A DNA stretch of 64,000 bases from Gerris lacustris (GCA_951217055.1 OX578285.1:63037442-63101441); one strand, 5' to 3'; numbered from the stretch's first letter, positions 40,181 through 53,100 are shown. The notes: generated by a model not told the origin, from the letters alone. Program-made: numbers and translations.

Positions 40181-40750
40181 CGAACGAAGTAATCTCTTGA
40201 CAGACTAGTCACCGGCCTCCCAAACTCCGCCGAAAAACGGGGCTTACGGAGGAGTGAAGCTCCACTTTAACTCCTTTTGAGCACCGTACAACCTTAAGGA
40301 ATCTTGATTTTCTGGAGAAAAATACCAATGGTATAATTCTTTCAATTCGTTAGCTGCACCGACAAAGTTGGTTCCATTATCGGAAAGAATCCGCTCTGGC
40401 AAGCCTCGCCTTCCAATGAATCTGTCCAATGAAGCGCAAAAGGCTTCTGTACTAAGTGCAGATACAAGTTCCAGATGAACGGCTTTAGTACTTAAACAAA
40501 CAAAAATACACAAATATGCCTTATATGTATGAGCCTTTCTACGTAACGACTCCCTAACAAAGAAAGGACCAGCAAAATCAATACCAACATGAAGAAATGC
40601 TCTCCCTTCGCGGAACCTAACAGCAGGTAGATCACCCATAACCGGTTGAATAGAAGATGCGTCAAATTTTCGGCAGCTCACACACTGACGAGTGACTTGC
40701 CGTACCAAATTTCTGGCTCCAGTAATCCAAAATATTCCTCGAAGAGTAGC
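40181..40750 (-). pseudogene. pol: BEL copy 3 integrase core
   Basis: The frame continues without shift from the upstream piece after a single nonsense codon (TAG read at 40753-40751, where leucine is expected). It holds the CVSCRKFD end of the zinc finger, VGIDFAGP (first D), LSDNGTNFVGA (second D), then a stop at 40244-40246 just before GVWEAG (the glutamate), and another stop at about 40205. Confidence 0.75.
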
Positions 40751-42076
40751 CTACAATAGTGAAGGTCCACAATGACATAAGGTGCGGTGATAGTGTTCTA
40801 CTATTAAACGAGATAAGTGCGCCTTGCCCGGTAAAATATAAGGATGTTTAGATTCCCTCGACATGCTAGAAAATTTGAGGCGACCGCCTACCAACAGAAC
40901 ACCCGCTTTATCAAGAAAAGGACTCAAACTAATCAACTCCTTAGGCATTGAAGTTTCAGAAGAAGGAATTTTGCCACCAAAATAGAAATGTCTCTGAACT
41001 AGCTTTACGGCTATTCGCTTTGAACTGACTACCTCTTCCTCACTCAATTCGGCTGAGTCCGAACATAACTTCCGACATTTATTTACAAAACGTAAAACAT
41101 AAGCTAAAGTACGGACGATTCTATTAAAGGTAGAAAAACGATCAAGCAAATTTACTAAAGAATATTCCGGAACAGAAGTAATTAATGTAGAGCAGGGAAC
41201 ATCCTTTAATTCGGGAACATCAAATTTAAAAGGTGAACTTATCACCGGCCATTCAGAAGGATCAAAGATTGCCCATTCAGGACCGTTAAACCAGAGTGTA
41301 TTACCTAACATCAATTCTGGGGTGACGCCCCGGGAACCTAGATCACTAGGGTTATCACAAGAAGCCACATGTTGCCATTCACCTGCCGACGTTAATTCAT
41401 CATTTTTTTCCACACGATTAGCAACAAAAGTTTTTAAACGATGAGTTGGCGTTTGCAACCATGAAAGGACAATCATACTGTCAGAGAAAAAGAAAACTTT
41501 GGGATTAGAAGGAAGTCTGTTACAAAAATTGCTTAGATTCTGCCATACGCGACCAGCAAGCAAAGCAGCACAGAGTTCCAGACGAGGAATAAACAACCTT
41601 TTGACTGGCGCAAGTTTGGTTTTAGCAAACAAAAGATGTACCTGAACACACTTTTCAGATACGGATCTTAAGTAAGCCGCAGCACAGTAAGCAGTCTCCG
41701 AGGCATCGGCAAAAATTGACATTTCAACAGAACCAACGTTCGGAACAATCCAACGGAGAATACGAAGTTTGCCTAACAAAGGCATAGTATTAACAAACTC
41801 TAACCAACGTTCCTTTAAGTGTTGAGGAAAGTCTTGATCCCAAGTCAATTGAAGTTTCCAGGATTCCTGGATTAAAATCTTGGCCAAGACCACCGAGGGA
41901 CCGATGTAACCAAGAGGATCATATATCTTTGTCATAGCCGATAATACTGCACGTTTAGTACATGTTTCCAGTGGTAAATTTATTTTATACGAAAATGAAT
42001 CTAAAGTGGGGTCCCACTGAAGACCTAAAATTTTAATAGAGGTGTCGTCACTAGCACTCAATGAAACAGGTTCCAA
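40751..42076 (-). pseudogene. pol: BEL copy 3 RNase H and integrase finger
   Basis: 441 codons. ILGLQWDP (residue 20), SAMTKIYDPLGYIGP, RNase H FADASETAYCA, LELCAALLAGR, FFSDSMIVLSWL and DNPSDLGSRG (aspartate intact, in contrast to copy 1). It then runs to the histidines of the integrase finger (EHYHRTLCHCGPSLL), where the nonsense codon ends it. Confidence 0.8.
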
Positions 42077-42155
42077 ACCTGAGGTTTCCTGTGAGTTACA
42101 TACTTCTAATAATTGAGGATGGTTAGCCGCCCACTTTCCTAAAGTAAATTCGCCT

Positions 42156-43583
42156 TTACCTAGTAAGGCAATGACGACGTTGAAGCTCTAAGGCTTCAGG
42201 CAATGAATTTGCACCTGTAACTAAATCATCAACATACATATCGTTAAGCACGGCAGCAGCAGCTAAAGGAAAGGCAGAACCTTCATCTTTCGCAACTTGT
42301 CTCAACGCACGAATAGCTAAGTAAGGGGCTGGTGCTGTTCCATAAGTTACAGTTTGCAGCTCATACTCCTCAACGGCCTCTTCTGGAGGAAAGCGCCATA
42401 GAATATGTAAATAAAGCCTATCCTGAACATCTATTAAAATCTGTCGGAACATCTTTACAACGTCCGTAGTAAAAACATATTTATGAAGACGAAAATTCAA
42501 AGAAATATCAACCATGTTTGTTTGCAATTTGGGACCAACTAATAAGTGATCATTTAAGGAACCACTCGAAGTTCGAGCAGCTGCGTCAAACACTACTCTT
42601 ATCTTAATATTGTCCTTATCTCCCTTAAACACACAATGATGAGGAATAAACACCTTGCCTGGTTGTTTGGCGAGTTGCATGTGCCCCAGGTCTAAGTACT
42701 CGCGCATGAACGAATTATAAGATAAACGAAGTTCAGGTTTCCGTTGCAACATGGACTCAAGATGTTCCAGCCGACGAAGGGCTAAGTTTCGAGTACCGAA
42801 AAGCTGAGGATTTTCACATTTAAATGGCATTCTCACAACATAACGACCTGTGGGTAAACGATAATGTGTAGTACGGAAAAGATCTTCACACCGCTCATCA
42901 TCAGGATTAAGAGAGTTACTAACTGCGGGTTCTTCCAATTCCCAGAACCGACATAATTGATCATTTAATAAATCTGAAGATATTTCAGCATTAACGATAA
43001 GAGCAGGATAAGAAAAAGCTTCAGAAATGTCTCTGACACGCCCCAGAACAGTAAAACCAAAAATAGTACCAAGAAGTTTTGGCATATCAGGCACCGATAT
43101 CAATTGACCTGTTAAAATATCAGGAAATAAATCGCAACCAATTAAGAAGTCAATAGGTCGTGACTCCCAAAATTTGGGATCAGCCAACTCAAACTCAAGA
43201 TAAGGCTGCCAGAAACCTTCATCAGAATGAAATCCAGGTAATGCTGAAGTAATAGTAACAACCAAAGCAGTGGTTGACAATTGAGGATAAATAGAATGAC
43301 TAGGAGAAAGTGAACAACGAGTTCGACCTTTAAAGCCAGGTAGCGGAGTTTCTCCAATACCCCAAACACCTGCAGAATAAATATCGATATCCAAACCTAA
43401 ACGTTCGGCGAAAGAACGAGTGATAAAAGAAAAGTGACTACCAGAGTCAACAGCAAGTCTGATAGAATGTAATTTACCCTTAGGATCCAATATGTTACAC
43501 ACGACCGTTCCCAACATAACTTCTAACTGACCCGAACCAACAGTGTTCAATGAAGCAGGTTTACGTGTGTCGGGAGGTGACAC
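42156..43583 (-). pseudogene. pol: BEL copy 3 protease and reverse transcriptase
   Basis: 475 codons, with the protease LAVDSGSHFSFI near residue 45 and the pocket partner FLIGCDLF. The RT spans about residues 310-460: VVFDAAARTSSGSLN, FTTDVVKMFRQIL and NDMYVDDL (YxDD box). A frameshift near 42165, in the run after GANSLPEALE, ends the frame, and RNase H resumes in another frame at 42076. Confidence 0.8.
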
Positions 43584-44978
43584 GTTTTGTTCGTGTGATG
43601 AAGTTACATTGTCTGACGGGGACGAAGAATTGGAAGATCCAACCTTTAAAGAATTTTGAGGAGTAGTAAAGCCGTGAAGTAAAGAGTGATGTTTGCGTTT
43701 ACAAAACTTACAAAAGTATTTGGAGGTACATTGAGACGTATCATGACCAAAATGAAGACAATTCCTACAACCTTTCTATAATCGTAATAAGCGGTGGCGT
43801 TCTGCCACAGAGACACTACTGGATTTAACTCAATTCATCAAGAGATGAGGTCCTTTGCAGATGCAACAACAACTCTGCGTTCTTCGATAAGGGCTAGAAG
43901 TGGCTTGTGACGATGGAGAAGTTACCTTAACTGGAGATCTATTGTTAGAACTAGCCATTAAGGCTGACTTGCCAGATGACATAGATCTGGGTTGCCAAGG
44001 CTTACGCAACACTTTCTCCTCCCTGACATCCTTTACAAGAGTAACTGAAGACAATCCACTCGCCAACTCAGCGGCTGTACAACGGGACCTAAGATACTTG
44101 ACAAATTGGTCAAGAGTAGGAAATGTTGCTGTGTTTTGCAACTCAAATTGTTTCCGGGTGTAGGGATCCAAACAACGACTGGCTAGATAAAAATACATGA
44201 AGTCTAACCTTTCCGGAATGTCCAATAATTTAAAAGCAGCAATATTTTCAGAGATGTCGGACACCAGCTTGGCGAGCACGACAGCATTAGGTTTAGATGT
44301 CAGTTTTTTAATGTCCAACAGTTGGTCAAGATAAGCTGTGGCAAGGAGACGCTTGTTGTCGAAAACTTCCTCCAACATGGACCAGGCCACAGAAAAGTTT
44401 GTTTCATTTACAGGAATTTGAGCGATCACTGTTAAAGCCGAGGCTTCAAGGGAACGAATTAAATAGTGAAACTTGTCAATGTCCCTTAATTGAGGATCAT
44501 CCTTTACCAAGCTTGTAAAGGTGTCCTTGAAACGCGGCCAATGCTTCCTATCACCTTTAAACTTGGGCAACTCTAAAACAGGAAGTTTGGTTTTATGGTA
44601 TGGAGCTGTTGTGTTGTTAAGGACACTAGTGAGATTACCAGCGGAGGATGTAGACGGCCGTGCCTTCGACTCATTTACATTAGCTAAATAGCCATTACTT
44701 TCATGGAAGTAACGTTTGGCGTTTGATCTCATCGCATGATCGGCAGCAGTCGCCGCGGACTCGCCAGACTCACTAACACTGTCACAGAGTTCCTGATACA
44801 ATGTATCAAATTGCTGATATAAGCCCTGGATAGAGCTCATCATACCAATAAATAGCCAAACTTGTGTGGGGTCCATAAGACATTTTTTGCCTTGATCTCT
44901 GATCTCTCTTAAATCTTCTATTAAAAGAGTCAGCTTCCTACGAACCGACTCAGCGTCAAATTCCAGTTCACCTAACAT
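43584..44978 (-). pseudogene. gag: BEL copy 3 Gag
   Basis: The ATG at 44978 (MLGELEFDAESVRRKL) starts 382 codons with the DUF1759-type domain (LPVLELPKFKGDRKHWPRF at about residue 135) and the first knuckle CCICKGPHLL. A stop at 43830-43832 follows. The remaining knuckles (CRNCLHFGH, CKFCKRKHH) are found between 43830 and 43680 in other frames. Residues 5-60 closely resemble copy 1 (IEDLREIRDQGKK versus VEDIREIRDQGKT). Confidence 0.8.
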
Positions 44979-45000
44979 GGTGATAGAGATCAGACAAAAA

Positions 45001-46150
45001 ATATAAAATATAAGGAAGGAAAAAAAATTAAATAAAGTAATATTAAAGTGTAAACCAAATAGAGTTCAAACTAAGTACAACACTCCAACGTACTGAAGAA
45101 TGACACCAAGAAAGTTGAAAATTGATAAACTAAGATTTTCAAAAATAAAGAAAATAAAATAAATGTTGACTCAGGAATCACCAAGACCAAATAAATGGCC
45201 AAATCAGATTAAATGATAAATTAAGAAACAAAAAAAAAAAATCTTTGTACAATCAAATAAGTTCAATGCTTAAACAAGAAATGAGTACAAGTTGATTGTA
45301 CGATAAATGAAAACCAAAGAAGCAAGTTGACGTTTATAAGAAATCCAAAAAAAATAATTTTAAATTAAATCATAAAGTAAAGTTGATTATACGATGAATA
45401 AACACCAAAGAAACAAGTTGACGCTTGTAAGAAATCCAAAAAATAAATTTAAATGAAATCATAAAGTAAAGGTAACTACACTAAATGTGAACACCCAAAA
45501 CACAGGTCAAAGCTTGTGAGAGAACCAATAAAATTTATATAATAAATACAAGTAATTGTAAAATTAATGTATACCAACACCAAAGCAAGTCAAGCTTGAA
45601 TGAAATCCCCAAAAAAATAATTAAATTAAATTATAAGTACAAATGATAATTGTACAGTGAGTGTAAAACACTAGAAACAAGTCTAAGCTTGCAAGAGAAC
45701 CAAAATAAGTTTTAACTTAAGTATAAGTACAAGCAAGTGTACGAAAAGTGTAAAAACACTAAGGACAAGTTGTAGCTTGCCTAGAAAACCAAAATAAATT
45801 TAAATTTAATTAAACGTACAAACAATTGTACAAAGAGTGCGAGGCACCAAAGAAACAAGTCTAAGCTTGTAAGAGAACCAAAATAAATGTTAACCAAAAA
45901 AGTACAAACAGGTGTACAAAAAAAGTGTAAAGACAAGTTGTAGCTTGCCTAGAAAACCAAAAAATAAATTTAAATTTAATTATAAGTACACCAAGTGTAC
46001 AAAAGTGTGAAACACTAAAGGGACAAGTTGTAGCTTGTCAGAAATCCAAGAAATAAATTTAAATTTTATTACACGTACAAGTAAATTTACAAAGAGTGCG
46101 AGGCACTAAAGAAACAAGTCAATGCTTGCAGGAGAACCAGAAAATAAATT
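45001..46150 (-). repeat. Minisatellite of about 88 bp units in the leader of BEL copy 3
   Basis: About ten degenerate units from about 45290 to 46150. Each has CAAGT(T/C)..(A)GCTTG followed by AGAAATCC or AGAGAACC, then AAATAAATTTAAAT, and a GTACAA..TGTAC-type palindromic core. Unit landmarks lie near 45325, 45410, 45497, 45585, 45674, 45763, 45855, 45934, 46022 and 46108. No ORF. It sits immediately upstream of the gag ATG at 44978 (minus strand). Confidence 0.75.
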
Positions 46151-46789
46151 AATATTTTATAATTGAGGATATCCTAAAAATAACCTCAAGCCTAGGCAGA
46201 TGATTAAAGATGAAAATCAGTATGCAGAAAACCAAAAGACACTTGATATATAAAAAAAAAAAACAAAAAAAACATTAATCAAATGTAGCTTAAATTGTAG
46301 CTTTAATGAGCTTAAAGGCCCCAACAAAAAAGGTAAAATTAATCAAGTGCCTAAATGACCAGAATGAAAAATAATTAATTGTTAATTAATTAAACGCACG
46401 TGTCCAACCAAAGTTCAATTATGAAATGGCAAAATTACAAAAAAAAATCTGTTTCTAAACAATTTTACTGCTGGTAGAAATTTCGAAAAAAAAGTAAATT
46501 AGGTAAAGAAAGAATAACGAGTAAATTAAATGTCCAGGTGAATTTAATAAGAAAATTATTCAAAGAAATGAATTATAAAGAAATTAGGTAAAATAAATCC
46601 TAATAAATGAGATACAAATACAGGTCACCTAACAAGGAACAAAGTTCAAAAACCGACCTATAGCATAGGATACATAAATTCACCGGAAAAAATGCTACCA
46701 AAAGTTCGTAATGAAAGGAAATGAAATAACGAGAAAGAATAAATTGAATTTAGATTGAAATTGACAGATGTGAAAAATAGCAAAGAAGG
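46151..46789. other. Gene-free stretch between BEL copy 3 leader and LINE fragment
   Basis: AT-rich sequence without ORFs or a recognisable LTR. Either the missing 5' LTR of copy 3 was here and is unrecognisable, or it was lost. Confidence 0.35.
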
Positions 46790-47148
46790 GTAATTAAATT
46801 GAGAGAGCTGATAAAATCCGACCCAAAGCTAGACCATTATGTTAGACTCATACGGTACAAACCTTATATGATTTTCTATAATTTCTGGTTTCCAAAATTA
46901 CAAAATATAACCCAAGGACCACCTTTAAAAAAGGTGATAATAAATAATAAAGAAAATAAACTTATAAAAAAACTTAAAATGGTAAGAAAAAAAAGAAACA
47001 AGTGATTGGGATTTCTTCAAACCCACGAAATCAAAATTATAATGAACTACCTATAGCAAAATCATAAGTGGTCAACCTGTAAAATTTTCCACACAATTTA
47101 AACCAAAAATTGTTGATAGAAAATTCACCCAGATTACCAACCGTTACA
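46790..47148 (+). pseudogene. LINE 3' end: C-terminal coding piece (module X), tail and 3' UTR (module Y)
   Basis: The frame (46799-47005, open from about 46785) encodes the LINE C terminus, ending in the basic tail KLKMVRKKRNK and TGA at 47003-47005. The 3' UTR 47006-47148 equals 37961-38103 with very few changes. Everything upstream of this part of the LINE is absent. The UTR ends at CCGTTACA, where the 106 bp array starts. Confidence 0.75.
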
Positions 47149-50100
47149 GAGGTGTATGCTCTTTAACTTAAATGGCATTAGAGAAAAGTACAGTTTGCGC
47201 GTCATGAGTTGTCTTATTTAGTTAGTTTTATTGTCCTGGCTGAGTGACTGCTTGGAGGTGTATGCTCTTTAACTTAAATGGCATTAGAGAAAAGTACAGT
47301 TTGCGCATGAGATGTCTTATTTAGTTAGGTTTATTGTCCTGGCTGAGTGATTGCTAGGAGGTGTATGCTCTTTAACTTAAATGGCATTAGAGAAAAGTAC
47401 AGTTTGCGCGTCATGAGTTGTCTTATTTAGTTAGTTTTATTGCCCTGGCTGAGTGACTGCTTTGAGGTGTATGCTCTTTAACTTAAATGACATTAGAGAA
47501 AAGTACAGTTTGCGCGTCATGAGTTGTCGTATTTAGTTAGTTTTATTGCCCTGGCTGAGTGACTGCTTGGAGGCGTATGCTCTTTAACTTAAATGGCATT
47601 AGAGAAAAGTACAGTTTGCGCGTCATGAGATGTCTTATTAAGTGAGGTTTATTGTCCCGGCTGAGTGATTGCTTGGAGGTGTATGCTCTTTAACTTTAAT
47701 GGCATTAGAGAAAAGTACAGTTTGCGCGTCATGAGTTGTCTTATTTAGTTAGTTTTATTGTCCTGGCTGAGTGACTGCTTGAAGGTGTATGCTCTTTAAC
47801 TTAAATGGCATTAGAGAAAAGTACAGTTTGCGCGTCATGAGTTGTCCTATTTAGTTAGTTTTATTGTCCTGGCTGAGTGACTGCTTGGAGGTGTATGCTC
47901 TTTAACTTAAATGGCATTACAGAAAAGTACAGTTTGCGCGTCATGAGTTGTCTTATTTAGTTAGTTTTATTGTCCTGGCTGAGTGACTGCTTGGAGGTGT
48001 ATGCTCTTTAACTTAAATGGCATTAGAGAAAAGTACAGTTTGTGCGTCATGAGTTGTCTTATTTAGTTAGGTTTATTGTCCCGGCTGAGTGACTGCTTGG
48101 AGGTGTATGCTCTTTAACTTAAATGGCATTACAGAAAAGTACAGTTTGCGCGTCATGAGTTGTCCAATTTAGTTAGTTTTATTGTCCTGGCTGAGTGACT
48201 GCTTGGAGGTGTATGCTCTTTAACTTAAATGGCATTACAGAAAAGTACAGTTTGCGCGTCATGAGTTGTCTTATTTAGTTAGGTTTATTGCCCTGGCTGA
48301 GTGACTGCTTGGAGGTGTATGCTCTTTAACTTAAATGGCATTACAGAAAAGTACAGTTTGCGCGTCATGAGTTGTCTTATTTAGTTAGTTTAATTGTCCT
48401 GGCTGAGTGACTGCTTAGAGGTGTATGCTCTTTAACTTAAATGGCATTAGAGAAAAGTACAGTTTGCGCGTCATGAGTTGTCTTATTTAGTTAGTTTTAT
48501 TGTCCTGGCTGAGTGACTGCTTGGAGGTGTATGCTCTTTAACTTAAATGGCATTACAGAAAAGTACAGTTTGCGCATGAGATGTCTTATTTAGTTAGGTT
48601 TATTGTCCTGGCTGAGTGTTTGCTAGGAGGTGTATGCTCTTTAACTTTAATGGCATTAGAGAAAAGTACAGTTTGCGCGTCATGAGTTGTCTTATTTAGT
48701 TAGTTTTATTGCCCTGGCTGAGTGACTGCTTTGAGGTGTATGCTCTTTAACTTAAATGGCATTAGAGAAAAGTACAGTTTGCGCGTCATGAGTTGTCTTA
48801 TTTAGTTAGTTTTATTGCCCTGGCTGAGTGACTGCTTGGAGGTGTATGCTCTTTAACTTAAATAGCATTAGAGAAAAGTACAGTTTGCGCGTCTTGAGAT
48901 GTCTTATTTAGTGAGGTTTATTGTCCTGGCTGAGTGATTGCTTGGAGGTGTATGCTCTTTAACTTTAATGGCATTAGAGAAAAATACAGTTTGCGCGTCA
49001 TGAGTTGTCTTATTTAGTTAGTTTTATTGTCCTGGCTGAGTGACTGCTTGAAGGTGTATGCTCTTTAACTTAAATGGCATTAGAGAAAAGTACAGTTTGC
49101 GCGTCATGAGATGTCTTATTTAGTTAGGTTTATTGCCCTGGCTGAGTGACTGCTTGGAGGTGTATGCTCTTTAACTTAAATGGCATTACAGAAAAGTACA
49201 GTTTGCGCGTCATGAGTTGTCTTATTTAGTTAGTTTTATTGTCCTGGCTGAGTGACTGCTTGGAGGTGTATGCTCTTTAACTTAAATGGCATTAGAGAAA
49301 AGTACAGTTTGTGCGTCATGAGTTGTCTTATTTAGTTAGGTTTATTGTCCCGGCTGAGTGACTGCTTGGAGGTGTATGCTCTTTAACTTAAATGGCATTA
49401 CAGAAAAGTACAGTTTGCGTATCATGAGTTGTCTTATTTAGTTAGGTTTATTGCCCTGGCTGAGTGACTGCTTGGAGGTGTATGCTCTTTAACTTAAATG
49501 GCATTACAGAAAAGTACAGTTTGCGCGTCATGAGTTGTCTTATTTAGTTAGTTTTATTGTCCTGGCTGAGTGACTGCTTGGAGGTGTATGCTCTTTAACT
49601 TAAATGGCATTAGAGAAAAGTACAGTTTGTGCGTCATGAGTTGTCTTATTTAGTTAGGTTTATTGTCCCGGCTGAGTGACTGCTTGGAGGTGTATGCTCT
49701 TTAACTTAAATGGCATTACAGAAAAGTACAGTTTGCGCGTCATGAGTTGTCCAATTTAGTTAGTTTTATTGTCCTGGCTGAGTGACTGCTTGGAGGTGTA
49801 TGCTCTTTAACTTAAATGGCATTACAGAAAAGTACAGTTTGCGCGTCATGAGTTGTCTTATTTAGTTAGGTTTATTGCCCTGGCTGAGTGACTGCTTGGA
49901 GGTGTATGCTCTTTAACTTAAATGGCATTACAGAAAAGTACAGTTTGCGCGTCATGAGTTGTCTTATTTAGTTAGTTTAATTGTCCTGGCTGAGTGACTG
50001 CTTAGAGGTGTATGCTCTTTAACTTAAATGGCATTAGAGAAAAGTACAGTTTGCGCGTCATGAGTTGTCTTATTTAGTTAGTTTTATTGTCCTGGCTGAG

Positions 50101-53100
50101 TGACTGCTTGGAGGTGTATGCTCTTTAACTTAAATGGCATTACAGAAAAGTACAGTTTGCGCATGAGATGTCTTATTTAGTTAGGTTTATTGTCCTGGCT
50201 GAGTGTTTGCTAGGAGGTGTATGCTCTTTAACTTAAATGGCATTAGAGAAAAGTACAGTTTGCGCGTCATGAGTTGTCTTATTTAGTTAGTTTTATTGCC
50301 CTGGCTGAGTGACTGCTTTGAGGTGTATGCTCTTTAACTTAAATGGCATTAGAGAAAAGTACAGTTTGCGCGTCATGAGTTGTCTTATTTAGTTAGTTTT
50401 ATTGCCCTGGCTGAGTGACTGCTTGGAGGTGTATGCTCTTTAACTTAAATGGCATTAGAGAAAAGTACAGTTTGCGCGTCATGAGATGTCTTATTTAGTG
50501 AGGTTTATTGTCCTGGCTGAGTGATTGCTTGGAGGTGTATGCTCTTTAACTTTAATGGCATTAGAGAAAAGTACAGTTTGCGCGTCATGAGTTGTCTTAT
50601 TTAGTTAGTTTTATTGTCCTGGCTGAGTGACTGCTTGAAGGTGTATGCTCTTTAACTTAAATGGCATTAGAGAAAAGTACAGTTTGCGCGTCATGAGATG
50701 TCTTATTTAGTTAGGTTTTTTGCCCTGGCTGAGTGACTGCTTGGAGGTGTATGCTCTTTAACTTAAATGGCATTACAGAAAAGTACAGTTTGCGCGTCAT
50801 GAGTTGTCTTATTTAGTTAGTTTTATTGTCCTGGCTGAGTGACTGCTTGGAGGTGTATGCTCTTTAACTTAAATGGCATTAGAGAAAAGTACAGTTTGTG
50901 CGTCATGAGTTGTCTTATTTAGTTAGGTTTATTGCCCTGGCTGAGTGACTGCTTGGAGGTGTATGCTCTTTAACTTAAATGGCATGAGAGAAAAGTACAG
51001 TTTGTGCGTCATGAGTTGTCTTATTTAGTTAGGTTTATTGTCCCGGCTGAGTGACTGCTTAGAGGTGTATGCTCTTTAACTTAAATGGCATTACAGAAAA
51101 GTACAGTTTGCGCGTCATGAGTTGTCCTATTTAGTTAGTTTTATTGTCCTAGCTGAGTGACTGCTTGGAGGTGTATGCTCTTTAACTTAAATGGCATTAC
51201 AGAAAAGTACAGTTTGCGCGTCATGAGTTGTCTTATTTAGTTAGGTTTATTGCCCTGGCTGAGTGACTGCTTGGAGGTGTATGCTCTTTAACTTAAATGG
51301 CATTACAGAAAAGTACAGTTAGCGCGTCATGAGTTGTCTTATTTAGTTAGTTTTATTGTCCTGGCTGAGTGACTGCTTGGAGGTGTATGCTCTTTAACTT
51401 AAATGGCATTAGAGAAAAGTACAGTTTGCGCGTCATGAGTTGTCTTATTTAGTTAGTTTTATTGTCCTGGCTGAGTGACTGCTTGGAGGTGTATGCTCTT
51501 TAACTTAAATGGCATTAGAGAAAAGTACAGTTTGCGCATGAGATGTCTTATTTAGTTAGGTTTATTGTCCTGGCTGAGTGATTGCTTGGAGGTGTATGCT
51601 CTTTAACTTAAATGGCATTACAGAAAAGTGCAGTTTGCGCGTCATGAGTTGTCTTATTTAGTTAGGTTTATTGCCCTGGCTGAGTGACTGCTTGGAGGTG
51701 TATGCTCTTTAACTTAAATGGCATGAGAGAAAAGTACAGTTTGTGCGTCATGAGTTGTCTTATTTAGTTAGGTTTATTGCCCTGGCTGAGTGACTGCTTG
51801 GAGGTGTATGCTCTTTAACTTAAATGGCATTACAGAAAAGTACAGTTTGCGCGTCATGAGTTGTCTTATTTAGTTAGTTTTATTGTCCTGGCTGAGTGAC
51901 TGCTTGGAGGTGTATGCTCTTTAACTTAAATGGCATTAGAGAAAAGTACAGTTTGCGCGTCATGAGTTGTCTTATTTAGTTAGTTTTATTGCCCTGGCTG
52001 AGTGACTGCTTGGAGGTGTATGCTCTTTAACTCAAATGGCATGAGAGAAAAGTACAGTTTGCGCGTCATGAGTGGTTTTATTTAGTTAGTTTTATTGCCC
52101 TGGCTGAGTGACTGCTTGGAGGTGTATGCTCTTTAACTTAAATGGCATTAGAGAAAAGTACAGTTTGCGCGTCATGAGTTGTCTTATTTAGTTAGGTTTA
52201 TTGCCCTGGCTGAGTGACTGCTTGGAGGTGTATGCTCTTTAACTTAAATGGCATTACAGAAAAGTACAGTTTGCGCGTCATGAGTTGTCTTATTTAGTTA
52301 GTTTTATTGTCCTGGCTGAGTGACTGCTTGGAGGTGTATGCTCTTTAACTTAAATGGCATTAGAGAAAAGTACAGTTTGCGCGTCATGAGTTGTCTTATT
52401 TAGTTAGTTTTATTGTCCTGGATGAGTGACTGCTTGGAGGTGTATGCTCTTTAACTTAAATGGCATTAGAGAAAAGTACAGTTTGCGCGTCATGAGATGT
52501 CTTATTTAGTGAGGTTTATTGTCCTGGCTGAGTGATTGCTTGGAGGTGTATGCTCTTTAACTTTAATGGCATTAGAGAAAAGTACAGTTTGCGCGTCATG
52601 AGTTGTCTTATTTAGTTAGTTTTATTGTCCTGGCTGAGTGACTGCTTGAAGGTGTATGCTCTTTAACTTAAATGGCATTAGAGAAAAGTACAGTTTGCGC
52701 GTCATGAGATGTCTTATTTAGTTAGGTTTTTTGCCCTGGCTGAGTGACTGCTTGGAGGTGTATGCTCTTTAACTTATATGGCATTAGAGAAAAGTACAGT
52801 TTGCGCGTCATGAGTTGTCTTATTTAGTTAGTTTTATTGTCCTGGCTGAGTGACTGCTTGGAGGTGTATGCTCTTTAACTTAAATGGCATTAGAGAAAAG
52901 TACAGTTTGCGCATGAGATGTCTTATTTAGTTAGGTTTATTGTCCTGGCTGAGTGATGGCTTGGAGGTGTATGCTCTTTAACTTAAATGGCATTACAGAA
53001 AAGTACAGTTTTCGCGTCATGAGTTGTCTTATTTAGTTAGTTTTATTGTCCTGGCTGAGTGACTGCTTGGAGGTGTATGCTCTTTAACTTAAATGGCATT

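Larger units (their letters stand above)
38657..45000 (-). mobile_element. BEL/Pao LTR retrotransposon, copy 3 (broken)
   Basis: On the minus strand: gag 44978-43830, protease-RT 43583-42156, RT/RNase H/integrase finger 42076-40751, integrase 40708-39884, tail 39818-39627, then a purine tract and a 3' LTR starting at 39562. Its protein is close to copy 1. About six stops or frameshifts separate the pieces. I see no 5' LTR matching the 3' one. Confidence 0.85.

Noticed and set aside
38555..46937. Module X on both sides of BEL copy 3 as a simple target-site duplication
   Set aside because: About 100 bp is far beyond the ~5 bp duplication made by BEL/Pao integrases, and the sides differ in what precedes X.
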